Source: Rickettsiales bacterium UBA4311 | GTDB lineage: Bacteria; Pseudomonadota; Alphaproteobacteria; Rickettsiales; Deianiraeaceae | Assembly: GCA_002394665.1 (NCBI GenBank) | Contig: DGUL01000006.1 | Location: 1 to 64,000, forward strand | Direction: 5' to 3' | Length of the DNA stretch: 64,000 nucleotides | Part shown: piece after piece, positions 17,076 to 24,894 of the stretch | Layout of the letters: every line of letters starts with the position of its first letter | How positions within the stretch are numbered: position 1 is the stretch's first letter | Notes under the pieces: model-generated | What the model saw: the letters and a program-made list of their open reading frames with translations, nothing else | The model's database searches: none | Told to the model about the DNA's origin: nothing | Program-made: the position numbers and the translations under genes

Positions 17076-17100
17076 GGCAAATAGTTTTTTTCTATTCGCC
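17076..17100. other. Hairpin between convergent genes
   Basis: GGCAAATAG pairs with CTATTCGCC (nine pairs, one G:U) around a T7 loop, between the transporter and comF stop codons. No T tract follows on either strand, so it is not a typical terminator. Confidence 0.4.
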
Positions 17101-17110
17101 AAAAATCATA

Positions 17111-17926
17111 TCAATAAAGCATTGTTCTCGCAAAAGTAAGACATTCTACTTTGCAACTTGGAAAAGTGTCTTTTAGTAATTTCGCAACAGCATTCATAGT
17201 TCCGCCGGTCGTCATAATGTCGTCAATTATTAAAAACGTTTTACCTTTAAAGTCGTTAATTTTCTCCTTCGTTCTGTATTTCTTCTTTATTTCAATATTG
17301 TGTATTTTAACCATTCTGCCCTCTCTTGAAAGCTTTTTTGATTGAATTGTCTTTTTCGTTTTTACCAATAAATCACGGATATAAACTTCTTTTATATTCT
17401 GATCGCGTTGTCTCAATGCAGAAAAAAAGCCGTTTGCAATAGTCCCAGCGTGATTAAAACCAGTGAAAAATAGTTTTTTATTCGTAATTGGCACAAAACA
17501 AATTACATCAGCTTTTGACATTTTTGAATAGTAATCAAGCAAACCATTACAAATAAAATTTATACATTCGGTATTAAAACAATATTTTAATCTTAAAATT
17601 ATTTTTCTAATAGTGCCATTATACTGGTAAACAGAACGTGCAACATCAAAAAACCTTTTTTTATCCTCACAACTTGGACAATTGTGAGATTTCTTGAATA
17701 ACTTATCTAAAACATCGTCATGTTGAATTGGATAACCACAATTTTTGCAACATTGCTCCAAATCAATTTGAACTGCTCCTTTGAGACAATCACTACATAA
17801 AAAATTCAAATTACCAACATCGCCTGAACGAACGACAAAAGAAACACCGCAACAACGACATCCATCGGGAAATAAAAAATTAAAAAAACCGACAAAAAAC
17901 CGCCGTAAAATATCGCGATTTTTCAC
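17111..17926 (-). CDS. comF: ComF family protein (phosphoribosyltransferase-like)
   Basis: The 271-residue protein has an N-terminal zinc-finger region with CxxC pairs (CRCCG, CSDCL, CCKNCG, CPSC), a middle VPITNKKLFFTGFNHA segment, and the PRPP-binding loop IIDDIMTTGGTM near residue 240. ComF proteins act in DNA uptake for natural transformation in Gram-positive and some Gram-negative species; many alphaproteobacterial copies have unknown roles. It lies 16 bases downstream of rpsP in the same direction and is probably cotranscribed. With the secretin and prepilin peptidase elsewhere in the window, a role in DNA uptake is possible but not shown. Confidence 0.88.
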   Translation of the reverse strand: MKNRDILRRFFVGFFNFLFPDGCRCCGVSFVVRSGDVGNLNFLCSDCLKGAVQIDLEQCCKNCGYPIQHDDVLDKLFKKSHNCPSCEDKKRFFDVARSVYQYNGTIRKIILRLKYCFNTECINFICNGLLDYYSKMSKADVICFVPITNKKLFFTGFNHAGTIANGFFSALRQRDQNIKEVYIRDLLVKTKKTIQSKKLSREGRMVKIHNIEIKKKYRTKEKINDFKGKTFLIIDDIMTTGGTMNAVAKLLKDTFPSCKVECLTFARTMLY

Positions 17927-17942
17927 AACAAAAAATCAAAAA

Positions 17943-18278
17943 CTATTCAGCACTTGCTTCGGCTTTTATCTGTTTTTTTGATTTCTTGAAATTCTTACTT
18001 TGCGGATGTTTTACAACGAATTTCTCCAAACTTGAAAGACCATTTTTTACACACAAACGAGCAATAACTTCAGTTGGCTTTGCTCCTAAGGAAACCCATT
18101 TGTCAACTTTGCTTGCATCAATTACAAATCTTTTTGTATCATCGTGAACATTTGGATGATAATGCCCTATTATCTCAACAGCCTGCCCGTCCCTACTCTT
18201 TTTGTTTTCAACAACAACAATTCTATAATGTGCATCACCTTTTGAACCACCGCGGGACAATCTTATTTTTAATGACAT
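17943..18278 (-). CDS. rpsP: 30S ribosomal protein S16
   Basis: Small-subunit protein starting MSLKIRLSRGGSKGDAHYRIVVVENKKSRDG and containing GHYHPN and the VDKWVSLGAKPTE segment, all standard for S16. At 111 residues it is somewhat longer than E. coli S16 (82), with a Lys-rich tail ending KKQIKAEASAE, as in many alphaproteobacteria. The usual partners rimM, trmD and rplS are not adjacent; comF follows instead. Confidence 0.97.
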   Translation of the reverse strand: MSLKIRLSRGGSKGDAHYRIVVVENKKSRDGQAVEIIGHYHPNVHDDTKRFVIDASKVDKWVSLGAKPTEVIARLCVKNGLSSLEKFVVKHPQSKNFKKSKKQIKAEASAE

Positions 18279-18417
18279 AAGCCTAAAACAATAATCATTG
18301 AAATGATGAAAATGCGACTTATAAAAGTCAAGGTTTGTTTTAAATATAATCGCAACAACAAGCTACAAACGAATAAAAAAACACTTTAAAAAAAAATAGC
18401 CTAAGCCTTAACTATTT

Positions 18418-18855
18418 CTACTTTATCAAATTTGTGTTTTTAACCGCAAATTCTCTGCATTTCTTTGAATATTCTTCATATTCTTCCGGTTTCCAAATTT
18501 CAAAAATCTTGCCTTTACCTACAAAAGTTGCATTGCCATCAATTCCAGCGAATTGTGTATATTGCTTTGGTATATTTATACGTCCATCTTTATCGATATC
18601 TAATGCTACACTTTCGGCAAAAATGGCCGTTTCAAAAGCATCTCGCTCAGCGGAGAATTCGTCAAATTTATCAATAGATTGTTGCAATTTTTCAATATAA
18701 GCATTCGTGCAACCAACAAGACACTTTTTTGAAAGCGATTTATAAATTATGATATCAGTATCATTTTCTTTTGTAATAATATCACGAAAACTCGCAGGCA
18801 TAGAGACCCTACCTTTAATATCTATTTTATTGTTGTATGTAGATAAAAAAAGCAC
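18418..18855 (-). CDS. mraZ: Transcriptional regulator MraZ
   Basis: DNA-binding regulator of the division and cell wall cluster, built from two SpoVT/AbrB-like halves, each with a DxxGRxxxP motif (DIKGRVSMP and DKDGRINIP). The frame extends upstream to 18909, but family proteins start just before the first beta strand, so GTG 18855 (reading MLFLSTYNN) is chosen; GTG 18861 is also possible. In most bacteria mraZ heads the dcw operon (rsmH, ftsL, ftsI, mur genes). Here it is followed at 139 bases by rpsP, so it has lost that context. Its upstream region holds a good promoter overlapped by repeats like MraZ boxes, suggesting autoregulation. Confidence 0.9.
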   Translation of the reverse strand: MLFLSTYNNKIDIKGRVSMPASFRDIITKENDTDIIIYKSLSKKCLVGCTNAYIEKLQQSIDKFDEFSAERDAFETAIFAESVALDIDKDGRINIPKQYTQFAGIDGNATFVGKGKIFEIWKPEEYEEYSKKCREFAVKNTNLIK

Positions 18856-19002
18856 ACCCACAAAATAAAACGACAAAACAAGTAGGCGGAAAACCCGCCC
18901 AAAATTCAAAACCCTGATTGCTCAAAATTCCGAATTAAAAAAACAACTACTCAAAGAGCCAAAACAACTTTTTGGATTTTCACCAAACTAAATTCCAAAA
19001 TC

Positions 19003-19046
19003 TGGAATTCTATGGAATTTTATGGGAAATAATTTTTAAATGTCAA
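19003..19046 (-). promoter_or_regulatory. mraZ promoter overlapped by 10-bp-spaced MraZ-box-like repeats
   Basis: On the reverse strand TTGACA (19041-19046) and TAAAAT (19017-19022) are separated by 18 bases. The -10 region coincides with direct repeats read on the forward strand as TGGAATTCTA, TGGAATTTTA and TGGGAAATAA, starting at 19003, 19013 and 19023, with a further TGGAT at 18973 in the same 10-base register. MraZ binds several TGGG-type boxes one DNA turn apart and represses its own promoter in E. coli. The orientation of the repeats relative to the gene is opposite to the E. coli case. Confidence 0.5.
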
Positions 19047-19131
19047 CAAGAAAAAAGATTTTTTTTAAACTATTCAATAAATTTCGGGTCTTCATAGTGT
19101 ATATGTCGCAAAATTCTCACACGGAAAGACT

Positions 19132-19162
19132 GATTTTAAAGCCAAAACAAACCTTTAAAATC
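19132..19162. other. Perfect 10-bp inverted repeat between 6S RNA candidate and mraZ promoter
   Basis: GATTTTAAAG (19132-19141) and CTTTAAAATC (19153-19162) form a perfect stem with an 11-base loop. No T tract follows on either strand. It may end the small RNA transcript or serve as a protein site. Nothing else is recognised between 19047 and 19219. Confidence 0.4.
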
Positions 19163-19219
19163 TTGCTCGCTGGCACTCCCTTAATTTGATGCGGTTATAT
19201 TTTAAAATCCTTTCAAGCT

Positions 19220-19380
19220 CTACATTTAATTTTCATTGTCCTGCACTATCTTGACAACGTTGCAAAAAACCACTTTGTCTTATAAAAACACCATTTAATT
19301 TAACACAATAATGTTTCATTCCTTCGTGTTGTTTTAACTCCTCGCTTGTGAGAACTTTATAATCATTAAAATGATTGTAG
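19220..19380 (-). ncRNA. ssrS: Candidate 6S RNA downstream of zapA
   Basis: In many proteobacteria 6S RNA, which binds sigma-70 RNA polymerase, lies directly after zapA. The 480-base gap after the zapA-like gene holds no ORF. Read on the reverse strand, the segment starts CTACAATCATTTT and contains AGTTCTCACAAGCGAGGAGT, resembling the GUUCGCAAGCGGGC part of E. coli 6S RNA, and ends AATTAAATGTAG, so CTACA/TGTAG and further A:U pairs can close the molecule. Length 161 is in the 6S range. An inner AACAC/GTGTT hairpin is visible. Support is synteny, one motif and a closing stem; ends are approximate. Confidence 0.5.
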
Positions 19381-19393
19381 TTATGATTTAACT

Positions 19394-19936
19394 TCAATTT
19401 GAAATATTTATTCGTTTATAACACTCTTCTAATCTTGTTTTTAACTTTTTAAGTTCCTCAATTATGGACGATTTACGTTTTTCATTCTTTTCTATACTCT
19501 TTTCCAGTTCACTTATTTTTTTATCCTTTTCCGCTAATTGTAAGACATAATTCTTTCTATCTTCCTCTTGCATTGTCTCAGTTTGTTCTTGTTTATCCTT
19601 TATTTCATTGGCAAAATCAGCATTATCAACGATACTTGCTTTCTTTCCTTGTTCTTCATTATATTTCACTTTTTTATCCAAATCTTCCGCATTTGCTTCG
19701 ATTTCACTTGCTGTCTTTTCAACGAAAGACATCAAAAGGACTTTATCAAATGAAAGTGATTTATTTTTTATATTCGTTTTTTCAACAAAAACTCTTATTT
19801 TATCAAGTATCGCTGTAATTTTTTCTAAATCTCCTTCTTTGCACCAAAAAATATAATGATGCCCGCAAATATCAAAAGACACCTGTTTGCAATCACTTGC
19901 TACTGCATAATCCTGTGGAGTAAGCAAAACACCCAA
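19394..19936 (-). CDS. zapA: ZapA-like cell division protein with long coiled-coil tail
   Basis: ZapA bundles FtsZ at midcell. Residues about 20-85 (VSFDICGHHYIFWCKEGDLEK, then a helix ending VLLMSFVEKTASEIE) match the ZapA beta-hairpin and dimer helix. The following 95 residues are highly charged and predicted coiled coil (EKDKKISELEKSIEKNEKR), longer than the usual ZapA of about 100-110 residues. The frame opens at TTG 19936; GTG 19879, which gives MSFDICGHHY, fits the family start better. The 6S RNA candidate downstream supports the assignment because zapA-ssrS linkage is conserved. Similarity is modest, so moderate confidence. Confidence 0.5.
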   Translation of the reverse strand: MGVLLTPQDYAVASDCKQVSFDICGHHYIFWCKEGDLEKITAILDKIRVFVEKTNIKNKSLSFDKVLLMSFVEKTASEIEANAEDLDKKVKYNEEQGKKASIVDNADFANEIKDKQEQTETMQEEDRKNYVLQLAEKDKKISELEKSIEKNEKRKSSIIEELKKLKTRLEECYKRINISN

Positions 19937-19994
19937 TTAAAAGCAACAAGGAAGAAGATATTTTTTTTTATTTTCAACAATAATAAACTCTGGC

Positions 19995-21428
19995 TTAATC
20001 GTTATAGTCGTTTACAAAAGCAACCTCGCCATACCTCAAATTGTCCGCGTCAACAATGTTGTATTGATTTACAAAAGCCACTTCCGACCCGCCTAAATAA
20101 GCCGACTTAAAGTTATCGTTTTTATTGCTGTTAATCCTTTTTACTTCACTTCCATCGTTCTCGCTTATCAACTGATCAATCGCTTCTTCTGTCAAATTCA
20201 TATCCTCATCAACCGAAATCACTCTATTGATAATATAAACAGGGGTTTCTTGCTTTATAATTGTTGTCTTTTCGTTCCTTGCTCCATTATTCAAAGCCTC
20301 TTGGCAATCATTCCCGTTGCAAGCCAATGTGCCTTTTTCCTGCTCTTGCAACTCGTTCCCTTCTTCATAAATTTGCCTGATGGTTCTCGGTTTTTTAATC
20401 GTATTTTTACCTTTCTCTAGTGTTTTAAGATCACTATAAAAAGTATTCGTCCTTTGTTCGGATGTTTGATTTTGTTGTTTCCTGTTTATATCTTCATTGT
20501 TCAAGCCCTCTTCTTTAATTCGTTGTGTTTTATTGTTTTTTACAACTTTATTATGATTCATCATCTTGTTTTTGCTCGTTTTTTTACTAAGTTTTTTAAA
20601 TTTTGCTTTCTTTTTAACGTTTGCCTTATTTCCTTTGCTATTCTTTTTAGCATTATTCTCTGCATTCACAACTTTTGAAGATTTTTTCACTTCACATTTA
20701 CCTCCTCCATCACAGTTTCCAACATTGATTTCAGGTTTAAAAGTAATATTTATATTCTTCACACCATCTTTAATGACCAAAACTTTTGCATCGTTTTTAT
20801 CGTCATATTTTCCAGTAATTTCAATATTTTGCTCGCCATTTTCCTTTTTATCCTGCGATTTTCCAAGACCAAATAAATCAAATTTCTTATTTTTATCCTC
20901 TTGCTTTTCGTCCTTTTTGTCTTCTTCTTTTTTTTCTTCTTTCTTATCGTCTTTTTTATCTCTCACTTCTTTCTTTTCCTCTGTATTGATATCCTTATTG
21001 TTATCGTTATTATTTACATTATTCACACCAACGTTTGAACTTTTTTCATTTTTAACATTTTGTTCTTTTAAATCGTTTAAAGCTTCTTTTATCCCATTAT
21101 TATCAACTTTTTTAACTTGAACCTCAACTTTCGTATCATTGCCTTTTTTCAATAAATCTTTTGTATCAAAATTTATATCAATTCTTGTATTCTTGGTGCC
21201 ACCAACTTGTGGCTTTTTATCTCCTTTTGCAGTAGGTGCTATATCAATTTTTTTTTCAAGGTTCTTTTGAACTTGAACGTCAACCTTATTTTTTGTCTCA
21301 TTTAAAACTCTAACTTCTCCTTTTTGTTCTACCGGAATACTCGCTTTTTCCTCCACTGCCTCACTGAAAAATGGAAAAAACGATGAAAAAATAAAAATTT
21401 GAAGCAAAAAAAGCAACTTGCTCCACAT
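19995..21428 (-). CDS. Secreted low-complexity Lys/Asn/Glu-rich protein, function unknown
   Basis: The family is not recognised. The 477-residue protein starts with a signal peptide (MWSKLLFLLQIFIFSSFFPFFSEA) and is then extremely rich in Lys, Asn, Glu and Asp, including a KKDDKKEEKKEEDKKDEK-type block near residue 160 and a basic block near 270-310 (KKKAKFKKLSKKTSKNK). There is one Cys pair in NCDGGGKCEV and another in ACNGNDC, fitting oxidised disulfides outside the cytoplasm. The C-terminus carries two copies of EVAFVNxYN about 22 residues apart. It should be a disordered periplasmic or exported protein. It is 72 bases downstream of dapB on the same strand. Confidence 0.65.
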   Translation of the reverse strand: MWSKLLFLLQIFIFSSFFPFFSEAVEEKASIPVEQKGEVRVLNETKNKVDVQVQKNLEKKIDIAPTAKGDKKPQVGGTKNTRIDINFDTKDLLKKGNDTKVEVQVKKVDNNGIKEALNDLKEQNVKNEKSSNVGVNNVNNNDNNKDINTEEKKEVRDKKDDKKEEKKEEDKKDEKQEDKNKKFDLFGLGKSQDKKENGEQNIEITGKYDDKNDAKVLVIKDGVKNINITFKPEINVGNCDGGGKCEVKKSSKVVNAENNAKKNSKGNKANVKKKAKFKKLSKKTSKNKMMNHNKVVKNNKTQRIKEEGLNNEDINRKQQNQTSEQRTNTFYSDLKTLEKGKNTIKKPRTIRQIYEEGNELQEQEKGTLACNGNDCQEALNNGARNEKTTIIKQETPVYIINRVISVDEDMNLTEEAIDQLISENDGSEVKRINSNKNDNFKSAYLGGSEVAFVNQYNIVDADNLRYGEVAFVNDYND

Positions 21429-21500
21429 AAAAGAAGCCTTGCAAGTATAAAAAAAAAGCTATTTTTGTCAATTTTGTAAAAGCAATTTAAGACTATAAAA

Positions 21501-22250
21501 TTACTTCAAAAGTAAGTCTCCAACAGAGAAAAAACCATTGCCATCCATTTGCACTAATTTCAAAGCACAATCAACAGCTCCGTTTGCAAAAAGTTTTCTA
21601 TTATAAGCCGTGTGTTTAATTTCTATGCTCTCGTCATTGCCAAAAAATATAGTTTCGTGTTCTCCGAATACCGACCCACCTCTCACTGAAGAAAAACCAA
21701 TTTGCCCTTTCTTTCTAACTTTATCCTTTGCTGTTTGTCTGTCAAAAACTGCAATATCATTCAGTTTCTTCAACCTTGCTTCCGCTATTGTTTCACCAAG
21801 CATTAAAGCCGTTCCAGACGGAGCATCTTTCTTTTGATTATGATGCTTTTCAATTATTTCACAATCATAATCACTCATTTGTTTCGCAACCATTGCAAGA
21901 GCTTTACGAACCATTAAAACACCGATTGACATATTCGCTGACCAACAAATTCGATATTTTTCACCCATCCTTCTCATTCTTTGCATCAACTCGTCATCAA
22001 TTCCGGTCGTTCCGCTAACAAGAGCAGTTCCAGTATCCTCAACGAAATCTAAACATTCACGAAGCCCGTCTGGTGAAGAGAAATCTATTACGACATTTGA
22101 ATTTTCAAAAATACCAGTTTTATCACCCATTAAATCACCGCCTTTTATAAATGGTTCGATTCCTCGCTCAAAAAGCACATCACAAACCGCTTTACCCATC
22201 CTGCCTTGATAGCCTATAACGCCTACCTTAATTTTACTGATATCTTGCAT
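21501..22250 (-). CDS. dapB: 4-hydroxy-tetrahydrodipicolinate reductase
   Basis: Second committed step of the diaminopimelate/lysine pathway, NAD(P)H dependent. The 249 residues have the nucleotide-binding GVIGYQGRMGKAV at the start, VIDFSSPDG, VSGTTGI, and the catalytic EKHHNQKKDAPSGTA with the two His and the Lys of the family signature. Length is slightly below E. coli DapB (273). It lies 8 bases after the secretin gene in the same direction. The partner dapA is in this window at 41-42 kb, not linked. The pathway also supplies DAP for peptidoglycan, so its retention does not by itself prove lysine synthesis. Confidence 0.97.
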   Translation of the reverse strand: MQDISKIKVGVIGYQGRMGKAVCDVLFERGIEPFIKGGDLMGDKTGIFENSNVVIDFSSPDGLRECLDFVEDTGTALVSGTTGIDDELMQRMRRMGEKYRICWSANMSIGVLMVRKALAMVAKQMSDYDCEIIEKHHNQKKDAPSGTALMLGETIAEARLKKLNDIAVFDRQTAKDKVRKKGQIGFSSVRGGSVFGEHETIFFGNDESIEIKHTAYNRKLFANGAVDCALKLVQMDGNGFFSVGDLLLK

Positions 22251-22258
22251 AAATTTAA

Positions 22259-24067
22259 CTAAACTTCATTCATTCTTGGATCGTCGGAAAAGGCATCATA
22301 AACGCCTCTTTCGTACTCATTCATCTTTTTGCCATTATCAACAATTGTTGCCTTAACGAGTAATATAGTTTCTATTGCACTTGTAGTATCTTGCTTGTTC
22401 GCAAACAAGTTTCCAGCAAAAGGAATAGAACGCAAAACAGGAACACCACTTTCAGTTATAACAGAAGACCTTTCTGTGAACCCTCCAATAATGGCTGTTT
22501 GCCCATCCTTAAGTTTTAAAATAGTATCCAACTCGCGAACATTTGCCACAGGTATTGAATTTGACGCACTCAATTCCTCGTTTGCACCATTCCCTGTTTC
22601 ATCAATTACCACACTAACGGAAGGATCTTTAACAGTTGAATCAAGTTTTGAAATAGTTGGTCTTATGTTCAACATAACCTCCCTTTTATCAATATCTATT
22701 GACGGCAACACGGACATAATAATTCCTAATGGCATTGTTTGGGCCTCACTTTCAACATTTTTATACGCCGGCGTCGTATAACCGCTACTATTATATTGCG
22801 AAGGTGTATAAGTCATTTTTGATTTAAAATAAACATAATTCGTTGCCAACGTCATCATTGCTGGCTGGTTGTTTATGGCGTTTATTCGTGGATTTGACAA
22901 TGTTCTTGTTGAGCCAAACTCTTCGAGCAAACTTGCGACGGCATCAATCCCTTTATTAACCGTGAAAGAGGTAAGCCCAGTTGTTGCAGAAGAAAAGCCA
23001 TTTGGTGATGCCAAGGTTCCACCAAGCATACTTATCTTGTTCCAATTTATACCAGCTTTATAAGCCTTGCTCAATTTTATTTCCAAAAACCTCATCTCTA
23101 TCAAAACCTGTGCATTAACCTTTCTTTTTAACTCGTTTATATAGTTTTCTATCAGCAAATGCGATTTCGTGCTTGCTGTAATTGTTAAAATTCCTGCTCT
23201 TTTATTAACTCTTATTATATCATCGCTCAACTTTGTGCTCATAACATTTGTATTATTCTCGCTACGAACATCTGTCTTTTTACTTTTCTTGCCACTATTG
23301 TATATTCCATCATTTATATCTTGTTGCATCTTGTTTTCTTCTTCTTCCGTTTTATTAGCTCTCTGTACTCTCTCGGCCGTTCGCGTATAAATCTTATTCG
23401 TATTTTCGGTTGTTTGAATAATCTGAGTTATATCCCTCACGATATCATCCCAAAATGTATCAGTTGAATTCGTTGTCACTGTTGAAGTTCCTCCGCCGGT
23501 CTTTGCTGAAGAAAGACCAGAAGTATTAACGGTTATAGATGAAGAAATGTCCCTTTTAACATCTAAAAAGTCCAATGTATAAATCTTTGTATAAGGAATG
23601 TCCCTTTCGAAAACCAACACACCATATCTTTGTCTGTGGCGAATGTCCGTAAGTCCGCAAATTCTTCTAAACACTTTATCGAGTGGAACATCTTTAAAGT
23701 TTAAATTTACACCACCAACAATTGTAGGGTCAATTTGTATGTTTGTCCCGGACATTCTTGCAAGTTCCATTAAAACATCAACAACAGGAGTTTCCTCTGT
23801 GACACTTATCGAGACCACTTTGTCGGAAATGGCTCTTGGCTCTTCCGGTGCATAAACACCATCACTCAACCTAATGCCTGTATCGGCTTTCTTTTTTATT
23901 TTTCTACCCTCTTTGTTTTGAAGTTTTTCAACCATTTCATATTCGTGCATTTGAATATGAGGATCATGATAAACAAACTCACTAGCATGATAGCATCCCG
24001 AGGAAAATACGGCGAAAACAGCTATTACAAACCTCTTTAATAGCACGGACACAAACAACTTCTGCAT
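22259..24067 (-). CDS. Secretin lipoprotein of a type IV pilus/type II secretion system (MshL/PilQ-like)
   Basis: Forms the outer-membrane gate of type IV pili or type II secretion. The 602-residue protein starts with a lipoprotein signal (lipobox SSGC at about residue 25), has an STN/N0-like domain around residues 85-150 (VVDVLMELARMSGTNIQ, FKDVPLDKVFRRICG), an N1-like segment with ITASTKSHLLIENYINELKR, and the secretin core VLIEMRFLEIKLSKAYKAGINW through SNSIPVANVRELDTILKLKDGQTAIIGGF and ERSSVITESGVPVLRSIPFAGNLF. A lipidated secretin is typical of the MSHA-type branch. The prepilin peptidase lies directly upstream (zero-base gap). Pilins and ATPase genes are not in the window. Confidence 0.9.
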   Translation of the reverse strand: MQKLFVSVLLKRFVIAVFAVFSSGCYHASEFVYHDPHIQMHEYEMVEKLQNKEGRKIKKKADTGIRLSDGVYAPEEPRAISDKVVSISVTEETPVVDVLMELARMSGTNIQIDPTIVGGVNLNFKDVPLDKVFRRICGLTDIRHRQRYGVLVFERDIPYTKIYTLDFLDVKRDISSSITVNTSGLSSAKTGGGTSTVTTNSTDTFWDDIVRDITQIIQTTENTNKIYTRTAERVQRANKTEEEENKMQQDINDGIYNSGKKSKKTDVRSENNTNVMSTKLSDDIIRVNKRAGILTITASTKSHLLIENYINELKRKVNAQVLIEMRFLEIKLSKAYKAGINWNKISMLGGTLASPNGFSSATTGLTSFTVNKGIDAVASLLEEFGSTRTLSNPRINAINNQPAMMTLATNYVYFKSKMTYTPSQYNSSGYTTPAYKNVESEAQTMPLGIIMSVLPSIDIDKREVMLNIRPTISKLDSTVKDPSVSVVIDETGNGANEELSASNSIPVANVRELDTILKLKDGQTAIIGGFTERSSVITESGVPVLRSIPFAGNLFANKQDTTSAIETILLVKATIVDNGKKMNEYERGVYDAFSDDPRMNEV

Positions 24068-24844
24068 TCAGATTTGATTTATAATATAAAAAGCAAGAAA
24101 AAAAGCAATAGTTATTGATGGAATGAAAGGAAACGATTTTTCGTAATTTAAACCATTGGTTGTTTTTTCTAATGAAAACTTTTCATGTACGTTTTTTAAA
24201 ACATAAAACAAAATACCACAAAAACCGCACAAACCAATAAAAACAACAAAGCCTTCAAAATTGAATAAAACTGACAGAATAGCAAAAAGTTTTACATCAC
24301 CAAAACCAAGACAATCTTTTTTTAAAACTAATTTCATTATAAAACTCAAAAGCAAAAAAAAACAAATCGTAAAAACCATCATCATGAAAATATGCCAGAA
24401 ATCATAGCCCAAAAAAAACGACACAATAACACAGGTACCGAGTTCAATTAAATGTAAAACATCCGAAGACATCATAACACGATAATCAATAATTGATTGA
24501 GTAATTAAGCACCAACATAAAACACACATTGAAATACTTAAAACATTAAAACCATTGAAAAAATAAACAGAATAAGCAAAACTGAATAATGTGAAAAGTT
24601 CGGCTAAAAAATGCCAAAATGGAATGCTCTTTCTACAAAATCTGCATTTGCCTCGCAATAACAAAAAAGAAAAAATTGGAATTAAATCATAAAATTTTAT
24701 TTGTTGCCCGCAATTGCAACAAACACTTCTTGAACCTGTAAGCTTTTGTTTTTCATTAAAAAGACGATAGCCGACAAAAGTTGAAAAACTGCCAAAAATA
24801 GCACCAAAAAAACCAGCAAGTAAAACATTGAAGCAAACACTCAC
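24068..24844 (-). CDS. pilD: Prepilin leader peptidase/N-methyltransferase
   Basis: Inner-membrane aspartic protease that cleaves and methylates prepilins. The 258 residues contain the N-terminal FGAIFGSFSTFVGYR, a zinc-binding loop with two CxxC pairs (CCNCG and CRFCR), and the two catalytic Asp contexts DYRVMMSSD and GFGDVKLF, with about seven membrane segments. GTG 24844 is the start (MSVCFNVLL). It abuts the secretin gene with no gap, so both are translated from one mRNA. The start is only about 50 bases from the divergent miaA. Confidence 0.92.
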   Translation of the reverse strand: MSVCFNVLLAGFFGAIFGSFSTFVGYRLFNEKQKLTGSRSVCCNCGQQIKFYDLIPIFSFLLLRGKCRFCRKSIPFWHFLAELFTLFSFAYSVYFFNGFNVLSISMCVLCWCLITQSIIDYRVMMSSDVLHLIELGTCVIVSFFLGYDFWHIFMMMVFTICFFLLLSFIMKLVLKKDCLGFGDVKLFAILSVLFNFEGFVVFIGLCGFCGILFYVLKNVHEKFSLEKTTNGLNYEKSFPFIPSITIAFFLAFYIINQI

Positions 24845-24894
24845 GATAATATTGAAAGTTATAAAAATTATTTTTCAACTGCTCGTAAAGTTCT

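Noticed and set aside
20566..21120. 184-residue Phe/Ser-rich ORF opposite the secreted low-complexity protein
   Set aside because: It is the antisense shadow of a Lys/Glu-rich gene; complementary codons give Phe, Leu and Ser.
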